A stretch of 64,000 nucleotides of DNA from positions 1-64,000 of the forward strand of contig NZ_MNPU01000005.1 of the NCBI RefSeq assembly GCF_001983165.1, given 5' to 3'. Numbering within the stretch: the stretch's first letter is position 1; the number at the start of each line of letters is the position of its first letter. Origin of the DNA: Pseudomonas gessardii. Its GTDB lineage: Bacteria > Pseudomonadota > Gammaproteobacteria > Pseudomonadales > Pseudomonadaceae. The notes beneath the pieces are model-generated. The model was given only the letters and a program-made list of their open reading frames with translations, was not told the DNA's origin and made no database searches. Position numbers and translations under genes: made by a program. Shown piece by piece: positions 35,967 through 45,149 of this stretch.

Positions 35967-37274
35967 TCAACGATTGCGCGTAATGCTCAAGCCCTTGAGC
36001 AGGCTCAACGCCTGGGCCAGCTGGTAATCGTCGTCCTGCGGCATCGGCTTGGCTTTCGGGCCGCTGCCGGTCGGCTGGTCGGCGCCGCCGTTGCCATTGC
36101 CCAGGTGACCTTGCAGGTCGGCTTCCTTGAAGTACTCGTTGTCGCTCTCGTTGGTGATCTTGGCCCGGCGTACCTCGATATCCGGCACGATGCCCTGGGC
36201 CTGGATAGAACGACCATTAGGCGTGTAGTACAGCGCCGTGGTGATCTTCAGCGCGCGCTCGTTGTTCAGCGGCAGCACGGTTTGCACCGAGCCTTTGCCG
36301 AAGCTGGTGGTGCCCATCAGTACCCCGCGTTTCTGGTCTTGCAGGGCGCCGGCGACGATTTCCGAGGCCGAGGCGCTGCCGCCGTTGATCAGCACGGCCA
36401 GCGGCACGTTTTCGCTGAGGTCGTGGCCGGTGGCCGAGAAGTGCAGTTCGGAGTTGGCGATACGGCCCTTGGTGTAGACGATCAAGCCCTTGGTGATGAA
36501 GTGGTCGACCACTTCCACCGCCGATTGCAGCACGCCGCCGGGGTTGTTGCGCAGGTCCAGGACGATGCCGTTAAGCTTCTTGCCGTTGTCCTTGCGCAGC
36601 TTGGCCAGGGCCTTGGCCACTTCGTCGCCGGTCTTGACCTGGAATTGGGTGATGCGGATATAGCCGTAGCCCGACTCCAGCAACTGGCTCTTCACACTCT
36701 TGACCACGATGGTGGCGCGGGTCAGGGTCACGTCAAACGGGCTGCCGCCGTCGCGTACCAGGGTCAGGGTGATTTTCTGGCCGACCTTGCCGCGCATCTT
36801 GTCGACGGCTTCGGTCATGGTCTGGCCACGGGTCGGCTGGCCGTTGATCTTGACGATCAGGTCACCGGCCTGGATGCCGGCCTTGGACGCCGGGGTGTCG
36901 TCGATTGGCGACACCACCTTGATGATGCCGTCCTCGGCACCGACCTCAATGCCCAGGCCGCCGAATTCGCCGCTGGTGCTTTCCTGCAACTCGGCGAAAT
37001 CTTCCGGGCCCAGGTAGGCAGAGTGCGGGTCGAGGTTGCTGAGCATGCCTTTGATGGCGTTTTCCAGCAGGGTCTTGTCGTCCACAGGTTCGACATAGGC
37101 TGCCTTGATCCGGTCCATGACCTCGGCGAAGGTGCGCAATTCGTCCAGGGGCAGCGGTGCCTTGGTGGTCGCGGCCGTGGCTGATGGCGCGGTCTGGTCG
37201 GCGAATGCCAAAGGCGCGCCGATCACCAGGGCGATCGTCAGGGCCAGCGAAGTGAGGCGGGACAAATGCAGCAT
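35967..37274 (-). CDS. ctpA: S41-family C-terminal processing peptidase
   Basis: 435 residues: signal peptide MLHLSRLTSLALTIALVIGA, a Ctp N-terminal helical part (LRTFAEVMDRIKAAYVEPVD), a PDZ domain (GGLGIEVGAEDGIIKVVSPI) and an S41 core with the catalytic Ser in NGGSASASEIVAGALQD and the Lys in GTTSFGKGSVQTVLPL. CtpA of P. aeruginosa degrades peptidoglycan hydrolases in the periplasm with its partner LbcA. The start at 37274 has AGGAGTT eight bases upstream. It lies directly after envC, a regulator of amidases, which fits that role. Confidence 0.95.
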   Translation of the reverse strand: MLHLSRLTSLALTIALVIGAPLAFADQTAPSATAATTKAPLPLDELRTFAEVMDRIKAAYVEPVDDKTLLENAIKGMLSNLDPHSAYLGPEDFAELQESTSGEFGGLGIEVGAEDGIIKVVSPIDDTPASKAGIQAGDLIVKINGQPTRGQTMTEAVDKMRGKVGQKITLTLVRDGGSPFDVTLTRATIVVKSVKSQLLESGYGYIRITQFQVKTGDEVAKALAKLRKDNGKKLNGIVLDLRNNPGGVLQSAVEVVDHFITKGLIVYTKGRIANSELHFSATGHDLSENVPLAVLINGGSASASEIVAGALQDQKRGVLMGTTSFGKGSVQTVLPLNNERALKITTALYYTPNGRSIQAQGIVPDIEVRRAKITNESDNEYFKEADLQGHLGNGNGGADQPTGSGPKAKPMPQDDDYQLAQALSLLKGLSITRNR

Positions 37275-37303
37275 GTCGAACGAACTCCTAATGTAGGTGC
37301 GGC

Positions 37304-38590
37304 CTATCCTTGGGCGCGACACCATTGTGCAGGGTCGCTCGGGCGGCCCTGCTGACGAATAGCGAAGTACAGCGCCGGGGTGTCCTGGCCACCACTGTTA
37401 CCGACAGTGGAGATGGATTCACCGGCTTTTACAACATCACCTGCGGCCTTGAGCAACGTTTGATTGTGGCCGTAAAGGCTCAAATAGCCATTACCGTGGT
37501 CAAGAATCACCAATAAACCGGCGCCGCGCAGCCAATCGGCAAACACCACGCGCCCGCCGTGCACGGCATGCACCTGGCTGCCCGCAGAGGCGCTGATCAT
37601 CACGCCGTCCCACTTGGTACGGGTGTCATCACCACGGGTTTCACCAAAGCGTGCCAGTAGTCGACCATTAACTGGCCATGGAAGTTTGCCGCGGGCAGTA
37701 GCAAAAGGCCCGCCAAACGACTCGCCGGCGCTGGAAACCAGGGGGCCAGGTGCTGCACGCGCCGGTTTACGCGGGGCGTCGCTGGCGAGCGCCTCGGCTT
37801 CACGCTGGCGCTTTTTTTCTGCTTCCTGCTGGGCGATCAGCGCTTTTTGCCGCGCCTGCTCCGCCTCGCGGGCCTGGCGCGCCAGGGTTTCCTCGATGGT
37901 TTTCAACACTTTGGCCAGATCGGCCTGGTCCTGTTGCCGCGCCTGCAACTTGGCATCACGGGCTTTTACGTCGCTGTTGAGCTTGGCCAGGGCCTGCTGA
38001 CGCTCCTTGCGTACCTTGTCCAGTTCGTCGCGCTGGGTGTCCAGGCTGCTTTTTTGGGCCAGCAGTTGGCTTTGCTGGTCGGCGATTTCCTGCTCGACGT
38101 TGGCCAACTGGCGCAGGGTCTCGTTGAAACTCTTGAGCTGCTCCAGCCGCGCGGTGCTCAGGTAGTCGTAGTAGGTCAGGGTGCGGGCGAATTTTTCCGG
38201 ATTCTGCTGGTTGAGCAGCAGCTTGAGGTATTCCTGGCGGCCGTTCTGGTAGGCAGCACGGGCCTGGATCGCGATCAGGCGTTGCTGTTCAACGCGCGCG
38301 CTCTGGAGTTTTTTTTTCTCACCGTCGAGTCGCTCCAGTTCCGACTCGCTCTTCTTTAGTTCTTTTTGCAGCTCCTGGACCTGCTTCTCCAGCTTGCCCA
38401 TTTCGGTTTCCGTGCCGCGCAGGTCTTTCTGCACCCCGGATTTTTCTTCCTGGAGCTTGCCGAGCAGTTTCTTCAGCTCGGTAATGTCCTGACGCGTAGC
38501 GTCCAACTGTTGTTGGGTTTGCGCACGCTCGTCGGCCAGGGCCGGTTGGAGCACGCAGACAAGAGCAAGGGTAATCAAGGCGCGAAGCAT
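37304..38590 (-). CDS. envC: EnvC-type murein hydrolase activator
   Basis: 428 residues with a signal peptide (MLRALITLALVCVLQPALAD), a long coiled coil (about residues 22-260, rich in Gln, Lys, Glu) and a C-terminal LytM domain (WDGVMISASAGSQVHAVHGG, YLSLYGHNQTLL). The LytM zinc site is degenerate as expected, since EnvC activates AmiA/AmiB amidases rather than cutting peptidoglycan itself. The start chosen gives the signal peptide; the frame extends to 38659 without one. Transcribed between gpmI and ctpA. Confidence 0.95.
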   Translation of the reverse strand: MLRALITLALVCVLQPALADERAQTQQQLDATRQDITELKKLLGKLQEEKSGVQKDLRGTETEMGKLEKQVQELQKELKKSESELERLDGEKKKLQSARVEQQRLIAIQARAAYQNGRQEYLKLLLNQQNPEKFARTLTYYDYLSTARLEQLKSFNETLRQLANVEQEIADQQSQLLAQKSSLDTQRDELDKVRKERQQALAKLNSDVKARDAKLQARQQDQADLAKVLKTIEETLARQAREAEQARQKALIAQQEAEKKRQREAEALASDAPRKPARAAPGPLVSSAGESFGGPFATARGKLPWPVNGRLLARFGETRGDDTRTKWDGVMISASAGSQVHAVHGGRVVFADWLRGAGLLVILDHGNGYLSLYGHNQTLLKAAGDVVKAGESISTVGNSGGQDTPALYFAIRQQGRPSDPAQWCRAQG

Positions 38591-38736
38591 AGAGGCGGGC
38601 GACACCAGGGAAAGGGACGGCCTAGTATGCCCGCCCCACGCTGCAAAAAAAACGCCCAATTCGGGCTGGCGGGCAAGTTAGGCGCTGAGTGGCGGGGGTG
38701 TGGCTAAAAGCCACCTTCAAAAACACCACTTACCCA

Positions 38737-39338
38737 TGTGGGAGCGGGCTTGCCCGCGATTGCGTTGTGTCAGCCATAGAAATGTCGACTGATCCGCCGC
38801 TATCGCGGCATAGGTATCTACACAACTTTCTTTTGGATATGAGTACATATCCATTGCTGCGGTAACGGCCACTTAGGGTTCCGCCCTGACGGCGGCTCAC
38901 TTTTGAAAAGCGCAAAAGTAAGCAAAACGCTCTTGCCCCACCACTCGGCACCTCGCCTAGGCTCGGTGTGCCCGTCATCCGACATTGATTTGGGGGGCCG
39001 CCGCGATGGGCCATCCATGGCCCAGCGCGGCTAAACCGGCGTCCTGCCGGTTTACCCCCCAAATCAATATCGGATGACGGCCAGCGTGGTTTAACGGGGC
39101 GCCTAAGATCAAAATCACAAGCAAAGCGAGGCGGCCTGACAGCCGACCTGATCCTTGAGGCGTGCGCGTACCCCTGTGGGAGCGGGCTTGTCGGGTCGCC
39201 GCATCGCCGCGATGACGGTGTATCAGTCGATAAATGTATTGGCTGACCGGCCGTTATCGCAGCAATGGATATGTACACAGACCGAGAAGAGAGTTGTGTA
39301 GATACCTATGGCTATCGCGGGCAAGCCCGCTCCCACAT
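38737..39338. repeat. Composite repeat: REPs enclosing a long imperfect inverted repeat and nested palindrome
   Basis: The 770-bp gap between envC and gpmI contains no convincing gene. REPs at 38737-38765, 39175-39215 and 39312-39338 surround it. Arms at about 38801-38870 and 39249-39320 are imperfect inverted copies of a roughly 70-bp unit (ATAGGTATCTACACAACTTT and AATGGATATGTAC are shared). The middle is a known-looking P. fluorescens repeat with the block AACGGCCACTTAGGGTTCCG and a nested palindrome at 38973-39079. Confidence 0.8.
38973..39079. repeat. 107-bp nested palindrome within the composite repeat
   Basis: Outer arms CGTCATCCGACATTGATTTG (plus GGGGG) and its inverted copy ending CAATATCGGATGACG pair with only one mismatch over about 25 bp; inner pairs are GGGCCATCCATGGCCC and AACCGGCGTCCTGCCGGTTT. 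It could form a long branched hairpin. Confidence 0.85.
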
Positions 39339-39359
39339 TGTTAATGGTGGGTTTGAGAG

Positions 39360-40886
39360 TCAGACCAGAATCGAGGTACCGGTCATCTCGGCAGGTTTCT
39401 CCAGGCCCATCAGCATGAGCATGGTTGGTGCCACGTCCGCCAGCACGCCGCCTTCGCGCACCTTGAAGTCGCGCTTGCCCACATAAATGAACGGCACCGG
39501 CTCGGTAGTGTGGGCGGTGTGGGCCTGGCCGGTGGATTCGTCGGACATCTGCTCGCAGTTGCCGTGGTCGGCAGTGATCAGTGCTTCGCCGCCGACCTTT
39601 TCCAGGGCCTCGACGATCCGGCCTACGCACAAGTCCAGGCATTCCACGGCCTTGACCGCCGCTTGCAGGTTACCGCTGTGGCCCACCATGTCGCCGTTGG
39701 CGTAGTTGACCACGATCACGTCATAACGCTGGTGTTCGATGGCGTCGACGATCTTGTCGGTCACCTCCGGCGCGCTCATTTCCGGTTGTAGGTCGTAGGT
39801 GGCGACTTTCGGCGATGGGATCAGGATGCGCTCTTCGCCCGGGAACGGTTCTTCACGCCCGCCGGAGAAGAAGAACGTGACGTGGGCGTATTTCTCGGTT
39901 TCGGCAATGCGCAGCTGGGTCTTGCCGTTTTTGGCCAGGTAATCGCCCAGCACGTTTTCCAGGCTGCCCGGGGCGAAAGCCGACGGGGCCGGGATGTTGG
40001 CGGCGTATTGGGTGAGCATCACGAACTCGACTTTCGGCTGGCGCGCGCGCGCGAAGTCTTTGAAATCGTCATCGACAAACACATGGCTCAGCTCGCGGGC
40101 ACGGTCGGCGCGAAAGTTCATGAACACCACGGCGTCGCCATCTTCGACTTTCACCGGCTCGCCGAGGGTGGTGGCCTTGACGAACTCATCGCTCTCGCCA
40201 CGGGCGTAGGCGGCTGCCAGGCCTTGCTGGGCGGTGGCCGCGTTGAATTCGGCGTTGCCGTCGACGATCAGGTTGTAGGCCTGGGACACGCGGTCCCAAC
40301 GGTTGTCGCGGTCCATGGCGAAGTAGCGGCCGACCAGGCTGGCGATGCGGCCCTTGCCGAGGGCGGCGAAGGTGGCGTCCAGCAGCTCGATGGACGATTG
40401 CGCGCTTTTGGGCGGGGTATCGCGGCCATCGAGGAAGGCGTGCAGGTAGATCTTCTCGGCACCGCGCTGGTAGGCCAGTTCGGCCATGGCCACCAGGTGG
40501 TCCTGGTGGCTGTGCACGCCACCGTCCGACAACAGGCCCATCAAATGCACGGCCTTGCCGGCGGCGACGGCTTTATCCACCGCGGCGCAGAGGGTCGGGT
40601 TCTCGAAGAACTCGCCATCGCGGATGGCTTTGGTCACGCGGGTGAAGTCCTGATAGACCACTCGTCCGGCGCCCAGGTTCATATGGCCGACTTCAGAGTT
40701 GCCCATCTGGCCGTCCGGCAGGCCGACGTCCATGCCCGAACCGGAGATCAGGCCATTGGGGACACTGGCGCACAAGCGGTCCAGCACGGGCTTGTTCGCC
40801 GCGAATACGGCGTTGTCGTGGTGGTTTTCACTGTGACCGAAGCCATCGAGAATCATCAGGACCAAAGGTTTAGGCGTGGTAGTCAT
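39360..40886 (-). CDS. gpmI: 2,3-bisphosphoglycerate-independent phosphoglycerate mutase
   Basis: 508 residues, standard length. It has [12 protein letters not shown], the catalytic Ser in [38 protein letters not shown], and metal ligands in [12 protein letters not shown] and [11 protein letters not shown]. It interconverts 3- and 2-phosphoglycerate with Mn2+. The start at 40886 gives the usual N-terminus [20 protein letters not shown]; the upstream frame to 40964 is not conserved. It opens the gpmI-envC-ctpA-deacetylase unit and is divergent from the rhodanese gene. Confidence 0.97.
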   Translation of the reverse strand: MTTTPKPLVLMILDGFGHSENHHDNAVFAANKPVLDRLCASVPNGLISGSGMDVGLPDGQMGNSEVGHMNLGAGRVVYQDFTRVTKAIRDGEFFENPTLCAAVDKAVAAGKAVHLMGLLSDGGVHSHQDHLVAMAELAYQRGAEKIYLHAFLDGRDTPPKSAQSSIELLDATFAALGKGRIASLVGRYFAMDRDNRWDRVSQAYNLIVDGNAEFNAATAQQGLAAAYARGESDEFVKATTLGEPVKVEDGDAVVFMNFRADRARELSHVFVDDDFKDFARARQPKVEFVMLTQYAANIPAPSAFAPGSLENVLGDYLAKNGKTQLRIAETEKYAHVTFFFSGGREEPFPGEERILIPSPKVATYDLQPEMSAPEVTDKIVDAIEHQRYDVIVVNYANGDMVGHSGNLQAAVKAVECLDLCVGRIVEALEKVGGEALITADHGNCEQMSDESTGQAHTAHTTEPVPFIYVGKRDFKVREGGVLADVAPTMLMLMGLEKPAEMTGTSILV

Positions 40887-41037
40887 AGATCCTCTCGCGG
40901 CGGTATTAAAGGAAGGCGATTGAAAAGGGAGTGGCAGTTTAAAGCGAAGTTCCGATGCCGTCACCGCTTTACGGGGGTTGGCCCCCCATGGCGGCTGTGT
41001 ATACTTACCGCCATTTTAACGCCCTGGAACCTCCTTG

Positions 41038-41451
41038 ATGGTTGATCACCTGATTGCATTTGCTACCTCTCACTATCTGCTGGTCGGTGCCTTCGTCGTA
41101 CTGCTGGCGCTGCTGATTGCTCATGAAGTGAGCCGTGGCGGCCGTAGCCTCAGCACCGCCGAGCTGACTGCGCTGGTCAACAAGGACCAGGCCGTTGTCG
41201 TCGATATCCGCCCAGTCAAGGACTTTGCCGCCGGTCATATCGTCGGCGCGCTGAATATTCCCCAGGATAAGCTGATTGCCCGCATCGCCGAGCTGGAAAA
41301 GCACAAGGCCAAGACCATTATCCTGGTCGACGCCCAGGGCCAGCATTCCGGTGGCCATGCCCGCGAAATGCTCAAGAGCGGTTTCACCGCCGCCAAGCTG
41401 TCGGGTGGTATCTCCAGCTGGCGCGCCGATAACCTGCCGTTGGTGAAGTGA
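41038..41451 (+). CDS. Membrane-anchored rhodanese-domain protein without the catalytic Cys
   Basis: 137 residues: one N-terminal membrane helix (YLLVGAFVVLLALLIAHEVS) and a rhodanese domain (VVVDIRPVKDFAAGHIVGAL, KLSGGISSWRADNLPLVK). The active loop reads ILVDAQGQHSGGHAREML and there is no Cys in the whole protein, so sulphurtransferase activity is not expected. The YibN family, found beside grxC and secB in E. coli too, is variable here. The ATG at 41038 follows an in-frame TTG. Followed closely by grxC. Confidence 0.88.
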   Translation: MVDHLIAFATSHYLLVGAFVVLLALLIAHEVSRGGRSLSTAELTALVNKDQAVVVDIRPVKDFAAGHIVGALNIPQDKLIARIAELEKHKAKTIILVDAQGQHSGGHAREMLKSGFTAAKLSGGISSWRADNLPLVK

Positions 41452-41452
41452 T

Positions 41453-41707
41453 ATGAGCCAGGTTGTCATTTATTCCAGCGATTATTGCCCCTATTGCATG
41501 CGAGCCAAGCAGTTGCTCCAGAGCAAACAGGTTGCCTTCGATGAGATCAAGGTCGATGGCAAGCCGGCGGTGCGTGCCGAGATGACCCAGAAGGCTGGGC
41601 GTTCATCCGTTCCGCAGATCTGGATCGGTTCCAGGCACATCGGTGGATGCGACGACCTGTTCGCCCTGGAGCGCGCCGGTAAATTGGACGCGCTGCTTCA
41701 CGTCTGA
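41453..41707 (+). CDS. grxC: Glutaredoxin 3
   Basis: 84 residues with the dithiol site CPYC (residues 12-15), SSVPQIWIGSRHIGGCDDL for glutathione binding (the cis-Pro in SVPQI) and the usual C-terminal helix. It reduces disulphides using glutathione. It starts two bases after the rhodanese gene and precedes secB by 44 bases, the conserved yibN-grxC-secB order. Confidence 0.97.
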   Translation: MSQVVIYSSDYCPYCMRAKQLLQSKQVAFDEIKVDGKPAVRAEMTQKAGRSSVPQIWIGSRHIGGCDDLFALERAGKLDALLHV

Positions 41708-41751
41708 CTCCAATACCCTAAAAGACCCCAAGATCAAGAAGGATCTGCGCG

Positions 41752-42237
41752 ATGACTGACCAACCGAACACCGAAGCGGCAGCAGAAGAGGCTCAAGGCC
41801 CACAATTTTCCCTGCAGCGTATCTACGTGCGTGACCTGTCGTTTGAAGCGCCGAAAAGCCCGGCGATCTTCCGCCAGGAGTGGACCCCAAGCGTCGGCCT
41901 GGACCTGAACACCCGTCAGAAGCAGCTGGAAGGTGACTTCCACGAAGTCGTGCTGACCCTGTCGGTCACCGTCAAGAACGGCGAAGAAGTGGCCTTCATC
42001 GCTGAAGTGCAGCAGGCCGGTATCTTCCTGATCCAGGGCCTGGACGATGCGTCCATGAGCCACACCCTGGGCGCGTTCTGCCCGAACATCCTGTTCCCGT
42101 ATGCCCGTGAGACCCTGGACAGCCTGGTCACCCGTGGCTCGTTCCCGGCCTTGATGCTGGCCCCGGTGAACTTCGATGCCCTGTATGCGCAAGAGCTGCA
42201 GCGCATGCAACAGGAAGGCGCACCGACGGTTCAGTAA
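41752..42237 (+). CDS. secB: Protein-export chaperone SecB
   Basis: 161 residues. [40 protein letters not shown] and the C-terminal [15 protein letters not shown] are the full SecB pattern. The tetramer keeps preproteins unfolded and hands them to SecA. The ATG follows GAAGGATCTGCGCG. A REP cluster follows. Confidence 0.98.
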   Translation: MTDQPNTEAAAEEAQGPQFSLQRIYVRDLSFEAPKSPAIFRQEWTPSVGLDLNTRQKQLEGDFHEVVLTLSVTVKNGEEVAFIAEVQQAGIFLIQGLDDASMSHTLGAFCPNILFPYARETLDSLVTRGSFPALMLAPVNFDALYAQELQRMQQEGAPTVQ

Positions 42238-42254
42238 GCGGCACGTCGATCCCA

Positions 42255-42374
42255 TGTGGGAGCGGGCTTGTGTGGGAGCTGGCTTGCCTGCGATAGCATC
42301 ACCTCTGTGTGACTGACACACCGAGGTGCCTGCATCGCGGGCAAGCCCGGCTCCTACACAAGCCCGCTCCCACA
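42255..42374. repeat. Nested double REPIN
   Basis: An outer REP fragment (GTGGGAGCGGGCTTG) is followed directly by an inner variant REP (TGTGGGAGCTGGCTTGCCTG), with inverted partners in reverse order at the right side (CGGGCAAGCCCGGCTCCTAC then ACAAGCCCGCTCCCACA). One REPIN thus appears inserted in another. It lies between convergent secB and trmL. Confidence 0.85.
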
Positions 42375-42389
42375 TTTGGTTTTGGGGGG

Positions 42390-42845
42390 TTATTTGAACC
42401 CGAGCTGGCGCCAGCCCTCGTAGACCGCGACGGCCACGGTGTTGGACAGGTTCAGGCTGCGGCAGCCCTCACGCATCGGCAAACGCAGGCGCTGGCCGTC
42501 GGGCAGGGCGTCGAGTACGTCTGCCGGCAGGCCACGGCTCTCAGGGCCGAACAGAAAGGCGTCCCCCTCGGCAAAGCTGGCATCATGAAACGGCCGCGAG
42601 CCCTTGGTGGTGAACGCAAACAGGCGCGGCTGGCCCAGGCTCTCCAGGCAACTGGCGAGGTCGGCGTGGCGCTGCAGGGTGGCGTACTCGTGATAGTCCA
42701 GGCCCGCGCGGCGCAGGCGCTTGTCGTCCATCTCGAAGCCCAGCGGCTCGATCAAATGCAGGTGGCAGCCACTGTTGGCGCACAGCCTGATAACGTTGCC
42801 GGTATTCGGCGGAATTTCTGGTTGGAAAAGGATGACGTGAAACAT
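42390..42845 (-). CDS. trmL: tRNA (cytidine/uridine-34-2'-O)-methyltransferase
   Basis: 151 residues of the SPOUT class: MFHVILFQPEIPPNTGNVIR, LHLIEPLGFEMDDKRLRRAG, FGPESRGLP and the knot segment LPMREGCRSLNLSNTVAVAV. TrmL methylates the wobble ribose of tRNA-Leu. The start at 42845 has GGAG six bases upstream; its start codon overlaps the divergent neighbour's start. The 259-residue frame that continues upstream is an artefact of the opposite gene. Confidence 0.95.
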   Translation of the reverse strand: MFHVILFQPEIPPNTGNVIRLCANSGCHLHLIEPLGFEMDDKRLRRAGLDYHEYATLQRHADLASCLESLGQPRLFAFTTKGSRPFHDASFAEGDAFLFGPESRGLPADVLDALPDGQRLRLPMREGCRSLNLSNTVAVAVYEGWRQLGFK

Positions 42846-43284
42846 GCACGGCTCCGAAGATAAAGATGCAGCGCATTCTACCCCTGAAGACGACCCCAGG
42901 CCGAAGCTATTGCCCAGGGTCCTGGGCTCGCTGGCGATTGTCGGCCTGATGGTGGGCTTGATGATCGGTCGCCTGACCACCCCGGACCCGACCGCCTTGC
43001 TGCAGGTCGAGCCCGCCACCGACGGCCTGGTGGTGTGGTTCAACCACGAGCCAAAGCTGCACGGCGAGCATATCGACGGCACCGTGGCGCTGCTGTTCGA
43101 CGCCCAGGGCCCTGCGCAGGCGGGGCAATTGAAGGTCAATGACAAGGATGTGAACTGGCGCGTGCGCAAGACCGATGCCGGCTTGCTGCTGAACCTGGTG
43201 GCGGCGCGGCCGCTGCGCGGGGAGTGGTCGGGCCAGGCGGTCGATGACCGCTGGCGACTGGAGATCGATCTCCTGGAGCAATAA
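42844..43284 (+). CDS. Membrane-anchored protein of unknown function
   Basis: 146 residues. A charged cytosolic N-terminus is followed by one membrane helix (VLGSLAIVGLMVGLMIGRLT) and a small beta-rich domain outside (ATDGLVVWFNHEPKLHGEHI…LLNLVAARPLRGEWSGQAVD). The gene holds this place between trmL and ntrC in other Pseudomonas (PA5126-like, from memory). Its start codon overlaps that of trmL on the other strand, and AAGGA is about eleven bases upstream, which is long. Function unknown. Confidence 0.8.
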   Translation: MHGSEDKDAAHSTPEDDPRPKLLPRVLGSLAIVGLMVGLMIGRLTTPDPTALLQVEPATDGLVVWFNHEPKLHGEHIDGTVALLFDAQGPAQAGQLKVNDKDVNWRVRKTDAGLLLNLVAARPLRGEWSGQAVDDRWRLEIDLLEQ

Positions 43285-43390
43285 AAGAGGGAGTTCCCGG
43301 CCTGCCTGTACCAGGGCTCCCAAAACGGTTTGAAACTCGAATTAAAGAGGGGATTCTCGGCCTGCCTGTACCAAGGTCCCCGAAACTGGG
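43283..43390. repeat. Tandem duplication, 60-bp period
   Basis: Two units starting AAAGAGGGAGTTCCCGGCCT (43284) and AAAGAGGGGATTCTCGGCCT (43344) share about 40 of 48 aligned bases, exactly 60 bp apart. They begin at the stop codon of the preceding gene. The second half of each unit differs. Confidence 0.75.
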
Positions 43391-43460
43391 TAGTACCAGG
43401 GTTATTGCAGGGGGCGTGCCAGAGTTGGGTGGTGGCCCAAAAATCTTATTCAGAAAGCGC

Positions 43461-43490
43461 AAAGCCCCGGATTACGGGGCTTTGGTGTTT
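43461..43490. terminator. Bidirectional terminator-like hairpin
   Basis: AAAGCCCCG-gatta-CGGGGCTTT followed by GGTGTTTT on the plus strand. It probably ends the transcript of the membrane-protein gene at 42844-43284 and may also end ntrC transcripts, although a REPIN lies in between. Confidence 0.7.
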
Positions 43491-43577
43491 TCGGGGTTCA
43501 GTGGGTATTTCATCCGGGCGTTGAATGTGTGCGCGATGCCGGTTCATGGTGCGTTGAAGCGGTGCACACGAAACAAC

Positions 43578-43682
43578 TGTGGGAGCTGGCTTGCCTGCGA
43601 TAGCGGTGTATCAGTGCCATATTTACTGGCTGACCCAGCGCCATCGCAGGCAAGCCAGCTCCCACACAAGCCCGCTCCCACA
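43578..43682. repeat. REPIN downstream of ntrC
   Basis: TGTGGGAGCTGGCTTGCCTG and its inverted partner CAGGCAAGCCAGCTCCCACA enclose a spacer of about 45 bp; a second right-hand REP fragment (CAAGCCCGCTCCCACAGG) is joined at the end. It sits 30 bases from the ntrC stop. Confidence 0.85.
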
Positions 43683-43712
43683 GGGGATCTTTACTGGCCT
43701 GGAGGGCTGTGT

Positions 43713-45149
43713 TCAGCCCTCTTCACCCTCGTCATCATCCCCACCATCGACCTTCATCCCCAACTCCTTGATCTTGCGGGTCAAGGTATTGCGGCCCCAG
43801 CCCAGCAGCACGGCGGCATCACGCCGCCGGCCAGCGGTGTGTTTGAGGGCGGTCTCGATCATGATCCGCTCAAAGGTCGGCACGGCGCTGTCCAAGAGGT
43901 TGGACTGGCCACGGGCCAGGGCCTGGTCGGCCCATTGGCGCAAGGCCTGTTCCCAGTTGGTCACCGGCGCCGAATCCTGCGGCAGGTTCAACAGCTCCGG
44001 CGGCAAGTCGCTGATATGCACTTCGCGCCCGGACGCCATCACCGTGATCCAGCGGCAGGTGTTCTCCAGCTGGCGCACGTTGCCCGGCCACGGCAGGTTC
44101 TTCAGGTATTCCTCGGTCTCGGTCTTCAGCAGCTTGGGTTCCACCGCCAGCTCCTGGGCGGCGCGGCTGAGGAAGTGGCGGGCCAGGGTCGGGATATCTT
44201 CGCGACGGTCCGACATGCGCGGGATATGGATACGGATCACATTCAGGCGGTGGAACAAGTCCTCGCGAAACTTGCCGGCGTGTACCAGGGTTTCCAGGTT
44301 CTGGTGGGTCGCGGCAATGATGCGTACATCGACCTTGACCGGCGTATGGCCGCCGACACGATAGAACTCACCGTCGGCCAGCACCCGCAACAGCCGGGTC
44401 TGGGTGTCGGCCGGCATGTCGCCGATTTCATCGAGAAACAGCGTGCCGCCATCGGCCTGTTCAAACCGGCCGCGGCGCAGGTTGGCCGCGCCGGTAAACG
44501 CGCCTTTCTCATGGCCGAACAGCTCGGATTCCATCAAGTCCTTGGGAATCGCCGCCATGTTCAACGCGATGAACGGCGAGGCGGCCCGTGGGCTGTGGCG
44601 GTGCAGGGCATGGGCCACCAGCTCTTTGCCGGTCCCGGACTCACCGTTGATCAGCACGGTGATGTTGGAGTGGCTCAGGCGCCCGATGGCGCGAAACACT
44701 TCCTGCATCGCCGGTGCTTCACCGATGATCTCCGGGGTGCGGGTCAGGGTCGGCGCCACGGCCTGGCCTTGCTGTTCCTGGGCGTGCTGGTTGGCGCGCT
44801 TGACCAGCGCTACCGCCTCATCGACGTCGAACGGCTTGGGCAGGTATTCAAAGGCGCCGCCCTGATAGGACGCGACAGCACTGTCCAGGTCCGAGTGCGC
44901 GGTCATGATGATCACCGGCAAGCGCGGGTGCTGCTCGCGGATCCGCGCCAGCAAATCCAGGCCACTGGCGCCGGGCATGCGGATATCGGAGATGATCACG
45001 TCGGGCTGCTGGCGCGCCAGGCGGCTCATCACCCCGTCGGCGCTGTCGAAGCTCTGGGTGGTCATGCCCTCCTGTTGCAAGGCTTTCTCCAGGACCCAGC
45101 GGATGGAACGGTCGTCATCGACGATCCACACAGTTTCACTACGGCTCAT
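43713..45149 (-). CDS. ntrC: Nitrogen response regulator NtrC (GlnG)
   Basis: 478 residues in three parts. The receiver domain (VWIVDDDRSIRWVLEKALQ, phospho-Asp in IISDIRMPG, Lys in YLPKPFD), a sigma-54 AAA+ domain (Walker A GESGTGKE, the sigma-54 contact loop GAFTGA, Walker B GGTLFLDEIGDMP) and a Fis-type HTH (RRRDAAVLLGWGRNTLTRKI). It activates sigma-54 promoters such as glnA under nitrogen limitation. Its start overlaps the ntrB stop by four bases. Confidence 0.98.
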   Translation of the reverse strand: MSRSETVWIVDDDRSIRWVLEKALQQEGMTTQSFDSADGVMSRLARQQPDVIISDIRMPGASGLDLLARIREQHPRLPVIIMTAHSDLDSAVASYQGGAFEYLPKPFDVDEAVALVKRANQHAQEQQGQAVAPTLTRTPEIIGEAPAMQEVFRAIGRLSHSNITVLINGESGTGKELVAHALHRHSPRAASPFIALNMAAIPKDLMESELFGHEKGAFTGAANLRRGRFEQADGGTLFLDEIGDMPADTQTRLLRVLADGEFYRVGGHTPVKVDVRIIAATHQNLETLVHAGKFREDLFHRLNVIRIHIPRMSDRREDIPTLARHFLSRAAQELAVEPKLLKTETEEYLKNLPWPGNVRQLENTCRWITVMASGREVHISDLPPELLNLPQDSAPVTNWEQALRQWADQALARGQSNLLDSAVPTFERIMIETALKHTAGRRRDAAVLLGWGRNTLTRKIKELGMKVDGGDDDEGEEG

